The notes under the pieces: generated by a model
Seen by the model: the letters and a program-made list of their open reading frames with translations, nothing else
What the model was told of the DNA's origin: nothing
Database searches by the model: none
Made by a program: the position numbers and the translations under genes
Assembly (NCBI GenBank): GCA_934045075.1
Contig: OW203734.1
Coordinates: 5,287,274-5,351,273 of the forward strand
Origin: Yponomeuta sedellus
Taxonomy: Eukaryota > Arthropoda > Insecta > Lepidoptera > Yponomeutidae
Direction: 5' to 3'
DNA length: 64,000 bases
Part shown: positions 42,857 through 63,604 of the stretch, one piece after another
Position numbering within the stretch: the stretch's first letter is position 1
How the letters are laid out: the number at the start of each line of letters is the position of its first letter

Positions 42857-42985
42857 AAATGCTGCCCATCCTAACCGAACCCTCCTTTTAATCTCCTTTA
42901 CCTGGGATTCTTGGTCAAAGGATAAACAATGCCCAAGATAGACGTAACCGTTCACGACCTCTCCTAGCTCACCTCACATCCTTAG
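42857..42985 (-). pseudogene. RTE-like LINE polymerase, upstream piece (piece 1)
   Basis: The minus strand reads VNGYVYLGHCLSFDQESQVK and then EIKRRVRLGWAAF, continuing directly into IKLDD at 41748 across the GC-rich insertion. This confirms that the three pieces were one ORF. Confidence 0.85.
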
Positions 42986-43818
42986 ACCTATCCTCAGGGA
43001 TGACTCTAGCAATTCTGCAAGCATCATCTGAAGATCTGAAGAGATCTCTGCTAAGAGGATCAGATCTTCAGCGGAACGCAGGTAAAACGTTCCTTTATTG
43101 TTATGTTTTTCCTTTATATTGTGCTTTAAGTTTTTGTGTTGTAAAAAAAGTTTGTTTGGGTGGTTAAAATAAATGTTTTTTCTTCTTCAAATATTTGTTC
43201 AAAATAACGCGCACTAAGCTTGGTTTCTCGTTCGGATAATACTACGTCTGCGGTAGTTTTTACACTCCAAAAAGCGCCCGTTTTGTGGCTGTTTGCGGGT
43301 CTGTGAGAGACGAGAGTGTGACCTTAAATGAGAAATCGTAAAACAAAAGAAAATGAAACTGCGAGCGCTGCGGAGAGTTTTCGGTAGGTTTTCGTGATTA
43401 ATGGGTGGTCTTTGTGCTGGTCATAGCATAAGAAAAGAGAGATAGATATACAGTAATAGAAGGAGAGAGAGAGAGTGAGAGAAAGAGAGCACCTTTGTAC
43501 ACCAATTATTTTGATGCAGTTAATTGAGTTATCAATATTTTGGCATCTTTTGACGTCATTGTGAAACTAAAAAAGTCATAAATTTAATAGTTTATCCCTT
43601 AACCAGGCATGGGCAGTGTGAATTTTTCATTGGTTTTGGACTTTATTTCAAGTTGATAGGGTTCAATTTAATGTGGTCCTGTAAAGTACATTACTTTGTT
43701 AAGGGTTATGTGTAATTTTAATCATGAGAGTGGCCTAAACCCTAAGTCCATGATGATGATGAAGTGCTATCAAACCTTCACTTGTATCCTCTTAACGTAT
43801 TGGTACAGTTTCATTGCT
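42986..43818. other. Intergenic stretch without identified feature
   Basis: It contains a short ga-rich run at 43464-43490. No gene recognised. Confidence 0.4.
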
Positions 43819-43985
43819 ATCCAGAATGTCGTTGTAGACTTTTAGTCCGGATTTACTTACGGGTGTTGTTATATCGGAAAAGTCCGACCAGGTTTCGCTC
43901 CGATTCGCAGAGCTTAATCATGGTGAGCAGAGACGGAGCTCGCGTCGTCGGTTGCTCGTCTCACATCAGAATCCAGAATGTCGTT
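43819..43985 (+). mobile_element. Half of TIR element Y with 15-bp flanking direct repeats
   Basis: 43834-43970 ('gtagacttttagtccggatt' to 'ttgctcgtctcacatcaga') matches one half of the inverted-repeat element at 61575-62041. Exact 15-bp repeats 'atccagaatgtcgtt' flank it at 43819-43833 and 43971-43985. Confidence 0.75.
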
Positions 43986-44778
43986 TGTAAATGAAATCAA
44001 TTACGTTTGTGTGGGAAATAAAGGAACTTTCAGAACCATCCTGTACAGCAACAGTATAATAATTTTACAACACTCCACCACGGTTTTCACTTATACCAAG
44101 TTTTCATGCGGTATTTTTAGTTTTGCTGCTTTTTTTCTCAAATACAGGGATGCGCTGGAAAAAGCAAACTCGTCTGGAGCAACACTTTTCAATACTGGAT
44201 AAACCGCTTGTGGTGAACTTTGCGAAGCTTACGGTGAGCATGGCTCGGGGCCCTAGTGGAATACGATTTAAAAGTAACAATGACGAAGTTGAACAGTAGC
44301 TCACATTGGATGACATCCGTAACAATAAGACACCATCGGACTGATAGTTTCGTACATTTATTACAGGCGTTGTGCGAGAGTTGTGTGAATGTTTTTTGAA
44401 TATTGGCCAACATCGAAAAGTTACGATCATTTGTCAAGGTGAACGTGAAGAGACCTGTGCATAGGACCGGAATCATTTTTATTTCTTTATGCAGCCTATA
44501 AATGCCCCACTGCAGGGCACAGGCCTTCTCTCAGGCCTGACCTGGGATTATAGTGTGTAATAATTCAAAAGATTAATAGCTTAATGTGAAATTCAGGTAC
44601 ACTGCATTCTGTAATTTGTTATGAAAAAATGTATTCTGTCCTCCAGTAACTTTTTGTTGAACAAAGTATTATTATAGAGTGATAGAATATTCTTAATTGT
44701 ACATACAATTATAATCATTGCGTAGTTTGTAATGAAGCAAATTGCTAAAAGACAAGGCAAAATCACATATCAAACTTA
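43986..44778. other. Region with one coding-like segment of unknown identity
   Basis: 44148-44299 follows a good acceptor (ctcaaatacag|) and is open to TAG: MRWKKQTRLEQHFSILDKPL and further. A donor-like GTGAGC at 44234 could end an exon. I do not recognise the protein; 'QTRLEQHF' has the shape of a PCNA-binding box but that is only a pattern. Confidence 0.25.
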
Positions 44779-44821
44779 CAAATTATAAATCTCGACATTT
44801 TATGTCGAGATTTATAATTTG
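44779..44821. repeat. Perfect palindrome, 20-bp arms, 3-bp loop
   Basis: 44779-44798 is the reverse complement of 44802-44821 ('caaattataaatctcgacat'); the loop is 'ttt'. Confidence 0.95.
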
Positions 44822-44978
44822 GTTTTCCTTTTTCATTTTGAGATTTGACCAAATCCCGGCTTAGTTCACTGCTCTGCGACATATAGGTCCAATAACTCCT
44901 TATCCCATTGTCACCCTACTGTAAAGTGCCTCCCTCAACGTCTCAGTCGCGCGGTTGATATAAACTTTGTTGTTTCAG

Positions 44979-45102
44979 TATCGAGCGTTATAAGAGGAGT
45001 ATTAGAGCAGTGAATCCCTCGCAAGATTCAGATATGAGTGACACCATAGACCAAGACACCACTGTTACATGTATTACAACCACAGAACAATTAAATCAAT
45101 AG
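44979..45102 (+). CDS. Candidate terminal exon of an unknown gene
   Basis: A strong acceptor (tttgttgtttcag|) precedes one base plus an open frame IERYKRSIRAVNPSQDSDMS and on to TAG at 45102 (40 codons, acidic/threonine-rich end). No matching upstream exon was found with the right phase. The THAP gene starts 254 bp further on. Confidence 0.25.
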
Positions 45103-45355
45103 AAGAAACGATGGTCACGTGACAGCGTACACGCCTAATTGTCAAAACGATACCTTGATGCCTTGAGTAAGAGTCTAAATTAAGATGGTATTGTAACTAA
45201 ACAAAGTGTTATCACTTGTTATCTTTTCAAAGTTAGTCGGGTTGTTGCGTGTTTATAATCTCAGCAGTCGTCTGACGGATTATTTCATAACTTGAAATAA
45301 TTAAGACATCTAAGAGCAAAAAAACAATTGTGTGATATTGTATACTAAATGTACA

Positions 45356-46396
45356 ATGAGGTGCATAGTGCGTGGCTGCAGTACACGTTCAAGAGATAAA
45401 GAAAACGCAGATGATAATGTGAGCTTCCATAAGTGAGTACCAAAAATCTATGTTTTCTCGTGTAAAAGAAGCATAGGATGAAATAATATAAATGAAAAAA
45501 GATTCTCCGATGGCTCATTAACCCAGATTACTGTAAAAGTTGGTCCTAAAACAAATCTATGCATGAAAATTATGAATAAAAACAAATCCATTTAGTAAAT
45601 CTCACTAGTGATGGCAAAAGCATTGTCGATAAATGTTTGTCATTGTGGTAGTATTATCATAACATGTTCGTTAACGTTATTGTTACACCTTTTAGTCCTT
45701 CTCAGTATGTAATACATTATTATTTTGTTCAAGTTTTCCGAAAAGTAACATACGCTCGCAATGGTTTGCCGCCATTGGCAGAAATGAGGAAGCAGTACAA
45801 AAGGTATTGGAAATTGTGCTCAAGGCACTTCAGACCCGACTGCTTTCTAAGCAGAAATTTATTGCGAATACGCCTAAAAGAAAATGTAGTGCCTACCCTA
45901 AATTTGCCAGGAAAAATGGAAGTGGTGATGGTGGTAAGAACGTTGAATATTTGTTGTAGATCAGTTTTCGACTTTTTTATTTTTCTTGACACTATTTAAG
46001 AAACAGGACGCTTACAACGATTGTATTTTATTTTCAGGAGACAGGGGAGGCCTTACTAAACCATCAATAAGTGTCCAAAAAATTTGCAAAACTTCTGAAC
46101 AAGTACTCAGAGAATTTGAAGCTCTCGTTCCCAAAACAAGTGTTGGTAAACCACAGCACTTCACTGCAATGATCACCGAAATTTCAAGAAGATTACTGCA
46201 GTCTAACGTATTTAATGAACTGCATAGTCACTCTTTTGATAACTCTGTCGTTGACGACCACCGCTATCTTTTGCTGAAATCTGTCAACGAAACATATTTA
46301 AATATCAGAATCCATCATAAAACAAAGCAAGTTACTGCATCCGTGGAAAAAAATCGCACATTTCTTACAAAAACGATAATCTTTAGAGGTCAATAA
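45356..46396 (+). CDS. THAP-type zinc finger protein with out-of-frame zinc finger half
   Basis: THAP domains bind DNA through a C2CH zinc site and occur in host regulators and P-element-type transposases. Exons: 45356-45432, 45734-45933 and 46038-46396, with donors GTGAGT and GTAAGA and acceptors TTCAAG and TTTTCAG. Together they are 636 nt, open to TAA (211 residues). Exon 1 gives 'MRCIVRGCSTRSRD', supplying the first two zinc cysteines. Exon 2 starts 'FPKSNIRSQWFAAIGRNE', the THAP FP and W motifs. The second half, 'YWKLCSRHFRPDCF' and 'RLKENVVPTLNLP' (the C..H ligands and AVPTIF box), is encoded only in the +1 frame of exon 2. Exon 3 is back in the spliced frame and ends 'FLTKTIIFRGQ', like C-termini of insect THAP proteins. 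So two compensating indels, an annotation or assembly error, or a pseudogene are possible. Confidence 0.6.
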
Positions 46397-46575
46397 AATC
46401 AGTATTTCTACTTGCAATATATTGTGTGTATCATCTTCTATAATATAAAAATCAATCGCTAAATGTGTTGGTATACATATATATATATTTAATACAAATA
46501 TAGTTTATTGTTTAAAAATAACACGGTTTACAACGAATGGCAACTACCTGTTCTAATGTTCTCCCACTATACTAA
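46397..46575. other. 3' flank of the THAP gene
   Basis: 46437-46470 ('tataatataaaaatcaatcg') is a Helitron-like start fragment; otherwise AT-rich. Confidence 0.4.
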
Positions 46576-46767
46576 GAACCTGTTTCACAATGTTCAAATA
46601 AAGTTCCAGAAAAGCTATCCGCAACCAGGGCTGCCGTTTGTTCTAAATTTAAATATTTTTTTTTATATTGCGTGTGTTCGTTTATGGCTTCTAATTTAGA
46701 AAAAACAGCAGCCCTGGTTGCGGATAGCTTATCCGGAACTTTATCAGCAGATTGTGAAACAGACCCT
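46576..46767. mobile_element. Inverted-repeat element with arms of about 80 bp
   Basis: 'gctatccgcaaccagggctg' (about 46613) is inverted near 46709. Outer blocks 'cctgtttcacaat' and 'attgtgaaacag' also pair. The AT-rich centre is non-coding. Superfamily unassigned. Confidence 0.75.
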
Positions 46768-47252
46768 AAATTTCATATTTATAATTTAGAGTTAAATGAG
46801 AAACGAGTAAATTTAATATTGTAAATTGCACTTCCTGCTAATCTGGTCTCCAAAAAAGGGTTGGTTCGTAGATAATGCTAAGTAGTATCCTCTTGAGACC
46901 CTGAAACCTCACACGATGACATAGACTTTGAAAAAATCATGAACGAACTCATAAACACATATTTGAATTTCGCGGTGTTTGGGGCATGGACGAGATGTTG
47001 CCACACCTGAATTAATATTATTTTTTGTGGTTTCTTTACGCAATTCTTTCATGGCGACGGTAAAACTGTATTTGAAGGAGCCATCATGCCGCGCGGTGAG
47101 TTTTTATATTTTTTATCCAAATAAATCAATAAAGTCTCACTTTTGCTTGTTGTTTTATTGTACAAAACCGTTAGAGGTAATATGTAGGTATATTTGGAAA
47201 CCAATATTTCATACAAATCATCAATTTTGGCTTTGTGGGGTAGCCTTTCTTT
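46768..47252. other. Stretch without identified feature
   Basis: No gene recognised; a run 'catgccgcgcggtgag' at 47085 is a poor exon candidate. Confidence 0.35.
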
Positions 47253-47820
47253 TTTATGTCCTCATATGATCACTTTCGTTCTCAACACAACTCTTGGTAT
47301 GCTTATACGCGCTCACAGATGACACTCGTTCTAAAGATTGGTATTGTTTTTAGGTTTGCAAGATGATATTTTCCATTGCCTGAATGAATCTGATGGTGAA
47401 ACTTTATCAGACAGCGAAAATGAACTGGTTCTACCTACTCATTCTAGTGGAAATTCCAGTTCGGATGACGAAGAAAGTTAAACCGATACTGAAACAATTC
47501 AAGATACACAGATCTTCCAGCAAAGAAGGCAGGGCAAGAGATTTTGAGAACCAATTACTAGAACGTAGAATTGTTTAGATAATTTGTTGATCTCAATGTG
47601 ATTTTCTATTAGAATTATGTAATCGTACGATAAAAATTTTGATTTGTATGATTATAGCTGTAAGAAAATAAAAGGCTTTTGAAAACTAAAGTTTTGGATG
47701 TTGATTTCAATATATAAAGTGTTTTATTCTACTCGCACCCAAATTTCGAATAACTTTATATGAACTCTTTATGTCCTCATACGAGAACTGACGCCTAGCG
47801 TCCTCATATGAGGACATTAG
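47253..47820 (+). mobile_element. piggyBac-like remnant
   Basis: The ends 'atgtcctcatatga' and its inverted partner frame the region. Inside, after a possible acceptor at 47356, the plus strand reads LQDDIFHCLNESDGETLSDS, then 'ENELVLPTHSSGNSSSDDEE', an acidic serine-rich start like piggyBac transposases, soon stopped. No TTAA duplication could be confirmed. Confidence 0.4.
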
Positions 47821-49254
47821 ATAAATGGAGAAGGGGAGAGGGGGGATTTTTAAAATTATTTTTCCGGGCATCACACTTTTATAACCTTTCAGAAAATAGT
47901 AGTTTGTTTTGACATTTTTGAAATTAATTGGTCTGTGACTCAGGAGGGTATTAACCTCGCCTATGTGAAAAACTTTTATGCAATAAAGATTTTCAATAAT
48001 AATAATATAATATTCAAACGCGGTTTGTTGCCCACTTTTAGCAAGAGATTGCGGTGGAAGATGGATTTACTTAATCGATACTAGCATTAAAAAGTTAAAA
48101 TTACTTTGCTGAATTCGCCAAAAATCCCACAAGCACCATGCGGTTAGCTAATGCACCGCCCTCCCTCCCACTTTCAAGCAGAAGCAAGACACGAACACAC
48201 CACCACCAACACCAATACTTGTGTGAGAAAACACGCAATCGATACTATCTGGTTAACCAAGTACTAGTGTTAGTATTCCTTTTGAAAAGATGTTCGTCGC
48301 TAGTGTATGCCTTCATTACGTATCTTCCAATAAATATTGACAGTGATCTGCTTTCACTAAACGATATTTCTTATCAAATGGTATTGTAAGATAAATATAC
48401 AAAAGAAAGATATTTTCATCCATTTCCTATCATAGAATATGTAACAAAGGGTCCTAACTCTGTATGTATTTTTATTTTTTACTTAATGCAAAAAACAACC
48501 TTAATCTAAAGCTTAGTCTTGGATTTTTAAGCTATGGAACTTTTTATGTTAAGGCCTATGTAAAAAAAATAAAGTTAGCATTTTAATTTTGCATAAAAAG
48601 TAAGTCTTTTATTTATTATTATATATTTCAATATTACATAAATTAATACTAATTCGTCATACAATACGAAAAGCCCGATTTTTTCTACAATTCTATCGAT
48701 ATCGATGGACAGTTAGGCCCATCCCTAGTCGGTAGCGTTTGACAGTAGGGCATGTACGCACCTTGAAATCGGTGCATTGACAAACGTCGTGCCATCTCTT
48801 TTTTTCTTATGGAAGGTTAGTTAGCGAAAACAGGACAGCATTACTGTTCAAGGTTTCTGCTAAGTTACTGCTACCCCTTGATTACAACGGTTCCACGGCA
48901 TTCTAGTGTTTATCAGGCAAAATGGAAGTGTCAGAATCCCACAGAAAATTCTAGTATAGGCTGCGGGGAGTTTCAAAAGTGTTCAGGATTGCGCTAAGGA
49001 AAATTTTACTGGGTCGCGTTTCATAGTTTCCATAAAACTACAATTCGTAGTTTATTATAAACTATTCAGCTGCGATTGCATAACCAAGTCTTCTTGTTAA
49101 TCTGTGGGTTGAGCGGGCATGCAATGTACTTCGAACTGTCATAGTAAATCATGAATTGCAGTTCTATGAAATAGGGTCTTGGTAAATATTTTGCTCCTAC
49201 ATTTTTAATCAAGTGGAAATTTTAGTGACATCCCAGGCGGACATCGACCGATCG
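47821..49254. other. Intergenic stretch without identified gene
   Basis: 48694-48701 is the palindrome TATCGATA (the core recognised by the insect factor DREF); function unproven. No repeats or credible ORFs recognised. Confidence 0.4.
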
Positions 49255-49683
49255 ATATCAACCCTTGTATGTCTCCACTACTGGGGCACGGGTCTCTTCC
49301 TGCATCGCAGGAAGGTAAGGCCATACTTCACCACGGAGGTCAAGTCCGGGTTGGTGGAGGATTGTGAGACAGTGGCGAGCCTTACTGTCAGAGGTTAAGA
49401 CACGGCTTAACGACTGCCATTACATGACAACCGGCACCAACGGCTTAACGTCCCTTGCAAAGTACGGAAGCGCTCGGAAAAAATGACATGCCATGTAATG
49501 GTAGTCGTTAAGCCATGTCAGAGGCTTATGGACGGCTTGATAACTTCTTACAGTAAGGCCCGCCACTGCCTTACAATCCTCCACCAACCCGGACTTGGCC
49601 CCCGTGGTATGGCCTAACCTTGCCGCGATGCAGGAAGAGACCCATGCCGTAACAGTGGGACACATAAAAGGGTTATTATCGAT
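49255..49683. mobile_element. 5S-rRNA-like SINE head-to-head inverted pair
   Basis: Minus copy 49255-49483 and plus copy 49484-49683 meet inside the body ('acatgacaaccggcaccaac' facing 'atgccatgtaatggtagtcg'). Both keep tails, neither keeps the 5S-like head. Confidence 0.8.
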
Positions 49684-50410
49684 CAAATATCAGTGTAGTA
49701 TTACAAATTCTCGTAGTACTATGATTATGGGACATCAATTGAAAATTCTTGTTGATGGTTTATTTTATATAAAAGTATATTTAGAAAACATTCAGAAACT
49801 TATGTTTTTGTACTCACACACTGAAAAGTAGTGAAATAATAAATTCATTAACATATTGGTCCCAATTAAACATGCATATCAAATATTGTTCAGTGTAAAA
49901 TGTGATACTACTCTAATCTCTAATATAACTATAAATAATTGTAAAAGTATGTCAATATCCATACTGGGCTTAAGGATATACATTATGTATCAAGTTGTGA
50001 AAATAGAATTAAGTTGATTTAAGTTACAAGTCACTACGTAAGTACCACTTACAATTAAGTCACTTAAATCTTTCAAGCAAACTCAAAGCATGCCGAGTTT
50101 TTCTTTTAAACAGTTAATTTGTAAGTAAATGCTACCAATAATAAATATTAAATAAAATAGTTCATTGGAACAACCCAACTGGGCTTTTCACTTTTGGCAA
50201 TGCGAGAGTGCAAGCAATTTTACAATTGTAGAAATTGCACCTATGCAAGCACTTCGCAGACGTAACTGTTATTTTCGCAGCACCCTACTTAAACTGTATC
50301 GAGATACAAACATACAAGACAAGTACATTTAAACATTTTTAGAAATCATTCTAAAACACTTCCTGCCTTATTTACTCTTGTCATTTCCACTGGAAACAAC
50401 AAAAGTGCAG
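49684..50410 (-). other. 3' flank of the complete SLC22-like gene
   Basis: AT-rich, no repeats recognised; it probably contains the 3' UTR. No AATAAA is evident close to the stop codon on the minus strand, so the poly(A) site is not placed. Confidence 0.4.
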
Positions 50411-60389
<9,979 letters not shown>

Positions 60390-60639
60390 TTTATGTGTAG
60401 CGTAGAGGTCCTCAGTGATAATTTGATAAACTTCGCAGAGTATTCAAAAGTCGCTCGGGTGCCTGCAAGGTAAAAATTTGTTTGTGTAACATGAAATGTC
60501 ATGTGTAAAATGCTTTGGTATCAACTGGGAATATAAAAATTTCCTTTTCCTGTTCAAATCATCAATAACCACTTCTTTTACAAGTTTACAGTGGTCCCCA
60601 TAGTAAGATTAGAAAGAATCTGATAGATGAAAATCTATA

Positions 60640-60890
60640 CATATAACTATATCTATATATAGAACTCCTCCGAAAAAGCTTCACCGATTTTTTTAAATTC
60701 ATTTATGTATACCAACCCAGACTTGGCCCCCGTGGTGGAGTATGGCCTAACCTTCCTGCGATGCAGGAAGAGACCCGTGCCCCAGCAGTGGGGACATACA
60801 AGGGTTGATAACAATATTTGGTAAGTCTAAGAATAAGTCATAGGCTAAATTATATGGCGAAACAACGTTTGCCGTCAGCTAGTAGGTATT
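60640..60890. mobile_element. Helitron-like fragment with 5S-like SINE tail inserted
   Basis: 'cgaaaaagcttcaccgattt' and 'cataggctaaattatatggc' flank a 5S-like SINE tail (60709-60812, 'ttggcccccgtggtggagta'). It ends 'ccgtcagctagtagg'. Confidence 0.6.
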
Positions 60891-61129
60891 TTATAAGTTT
60901 TCGATGATCTCGACTGCACACCACTAAAATTCACTTTGGAACGTACCTAGCTAGCTGTGCACGCGACTTTGTCCGTCTGGGGTTCAGGCTCGCATAATTA
61001 TAATGTTTCGAAATGACCAATATTTTTTTGTGTGGTAAGGATAAGCTTTTCTAGAGGGTGTGCACAGTTTTAGACATGGAAAAGACGTAAACGCATGTTT
61101 ATTAAACGCCTTTAGGAATACAAAATACA

Positions 61130-61375
61130 TTCCGTGCTTCGCAAGGCACGTTAAGCCGTTGGTGCCGGCTCTCATGTAGTGGCAGTCGTTAAGCCATGTC
61201 AGAGGCCTCATGGGCAGCTTGATAACTTCTGACAGTAAGGCCAGCCACTGCCTTACAATTCTCCACCAGCCTGGACTTGGCCCCCGTGGTGGAGTACGGC
61301 CTAACCTTCCTGCGATGCAGGAAGAGACCCGTGTCCCAGCAGTGAGGACATTCAAGGATTGGTATCGATCGATGT
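61130..61375 (+). mobile_element. 5S-rRNA-like SINE, body and tail
   Basis: 'gcttcgcaaggcacgttaag', 'ggcagtcgttaagccatgtc', tail 'gtgaggacattcaaggattg'. The head is absent. Confidence 0.78.
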
Positions 61376-61574
61376 TGACAAAATACAAAAAACTTTAGTG
61401 TAATAAAAGTATACAAAAGTTGTGCCTGGTCCCTAAACTGAAATGCTCTGTATTATGGGTAACCAGACTTACGTTCAGAAGTGACAATGTTTTACATAGT
61501 AGTATCTTTACAAAATAAAATATAAAAGTAACAAAAAATTTTTTTTAAGTTCAAAATTAAATAAATTATGGAAT

Positions 61575-62041
61575 GTAGACTTTTAGTCCAGAGTGCTTAG
61601 TGCGAGTTTTTTAACTACTCGATCGCGTTAACGTAAACTCATATTTCTATGGCATCGAGGAAGCGCCACCTAGCGGCAAGTATGGAAATTAAAATTGCTG
61701 AGTGCGAGTTGTAATGTTTTACGTTGAGAAGTGAACACGTTTACCAGCCAAAACACGAATAAACGCGAGTGCGAGTTGTACTGTGACAGCGTTTTGTCAG
61801 TTCGAACGGTTAACTTACTCATATTCACTACTCGATGCTCGATTAACGCGGTAGTAAAGATCTACTTACGGGTGTTGTTATATGGGAAAAGTAGTAGTGT
61901 GTAAAGTTGTGTGAGACGAGCAACCGACGACGCGAGCTCCGTCTCTGCTCACCATGATTAAGCTCTGCGAATCGGAGCGAAACCTGGTCGGACTCTTCCG
62001 ATATAACAACACCCGTAAGTAGATCCGGACTAAAAGTCTAC
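61575..62041. mobile_element. TIR element Y, split by MITE X copy 3
   Basis: Outer ends 'gtagacttttagtcc' (61575) and its inverse (to 62041), inner inverted arms 'atctacttacgggtgttgtt' (61860) and inverse (to 62025). The MITE X copy occupies 61589-61858 and lacks its own right end. Without the MITE the element is about 200 bp with TIRs of about 50 bp. Confidence 0.8.
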
Positions 62042-62555
62042 ATTGTGTTGTGCTTACGAAAGTTTTAGTTCAAAAATTACGGAATGTTTAGAATCTTTTT
62101 ATTAATAAGGCCGTTAAAGTTTTCTATTAAGAGCGTACCTAAAAAAATTATTTGAAGAGATAAGTCAAGTATTGATAAACGCTAGGCGTTACCTGCAAGT
62201 TGTAGTTAGAGCGCGTTTTTGTGCCACGTGACTAGAATATTTTTTTGACAAGTCATATCTTCAAGGAATCAAAAAAATCTTCAAGAATATTCTTTATTGT
62301 ATACTGGGCCTGCTTGCCAAAAGCCATTTCTTCTAGACAACCTTACGATGGAAGTTGCTGAAGTAAATTAGAAAGACGGAATTCACAGAAAGGAAAGTTT
62401 TAAATTTCAACTTAATACCTCCACGCGTTTCTGAGATAAAGGGGCTAGATAGACGGACGAGGGACGGACAACAAAATGATCCAATAAGGCTTCCGGTTTC
62501 CCTTTTGAGGTACGGACCCCAAAAACGAAAGTGCAAGTGAAGATTTAAAAGTGTA
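62042..62555. other. Intergenic stretch without identified feature
   Basis: Includes 'attctttattgtatactggg', a probable LINE 3' end scrap near 62285. Confidence 0.35.
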
Positions 62556-62802
62556 CAGTCTATTTATTCTTACTTGTCCAATTTAGTAAACAAGATTCTA
62601 CCCGTAAACTGCAACTTTTTAGACCAAAACTGCCATATTTCCATAAATGAAGTAACTTGGAACACAATTTTAGATAACACGCTGCCAATTTTATAAACAT
62701 ATTTCATGAATTTGCGAGAAAATGTCTAGTTTAGGCATCTAATCTCAATTTTAAGGTTAGAATCTTGTTTACTAAATTGGACAAGTAAGAATAAATAGAC
62801 TG
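62556..62802. mobile_element. MITE with TA duplication, copy 2
   Basis: Same element as 12658-12909: TIR 'cagtctatttattcttactt' and inverse, TA on both sides. It differs mainly by a short deletion near 'aaactgccat'. Confidence 0.85.
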
Positions 62803-62864
62803 TAGGTACCTATATATTAAAAAGAAGATTTTTTAAAATTAACCATCTCATTTATGGTTGGCGT

Positions 62865-63120
62865 GTCTTGGAAGAAGCCTATGTCCAGCAGTGGACTGAG
62901 ACCGCCTGATTATAATGATGATAATGACGATCTCATAAAATCATACTAACATACTATAACTACCCGTCTCACTTTTCCTTCAGCAACTCTCCATCGTAGG
63001 TTGTCTGGAAGAAATTGCTCTAAGCAATAAGGCCGCCAATGGTACTGTATCCTTGTAATTATTTTTTGTTAGTTTTTTCCTGGTGTACAATAAAGAATAT
63101 TTTTATCTTATCTTATCTAA
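62865..63120 (+). mobile_element. RTE tail scrap and LINE 3' end (family D)
   Basis: 62865-62935: 'aagcctatgtccagcagtgg' followed by a 'gatgataatga' tail. 62966-63120: 'ggttgtctggaagaaattgc', 'ctaagcaataaggccgcc' and a 'cttat' tail, close to 6310-6474. Confidence 0.65.
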
Positions 63121-63269
63121 AATACAAAATACTCTATAAAACACAAAAGACCTGATAAACGCCAATTGAAATAATCTGTTGTGGAGATTTTCCAACGAAA
63201 ACTCGTAACCACCTATTAAATTAACAGCCTCTGAGATGTGCTTTAGAGGAACTGTGCTTTTTGAAACAC

Positions 63270-63604
63270 ATACGTAACCTTACGCCTGTATAGAGACCAG
63301 GGACTGCCACTTGCCACGATCCTGACAGATCACCTTCGCTTCATCAATGTCATCAACGTTCATCAGTCGTTGCATACACGCACGTCGGTTCCGGGTACGT
63401 TTTTCTTCCCCTTTGCTAATACATCCCTAATTTGGCCCTAATATATATATATATACCTATATAGCGAATGTGAGTGGACGGGCTAGTAATGGACGTCCCA
63501 GGCGGACATACATCGACCAAATTATATTATATATACATATATATATATATATACGGCCTAATTTATAATATATATATATATATATATTTTATAAATTAGG
63601 CCGT
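63270..63604. mobile_element. LINE E fragments, TA microsatellite and palindrome
   Basis: Minus tail 63270-63430 ('cacttgccacgatcctgaca'), plus scrap 63460-63530 ('ggacgtcccaggcggacata'), several (TA)n runs, and 63553-63568 pairing perfectly with 63589-63604 ('acggcctaatttataa') around (TA)10. Confidence 0.65.
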
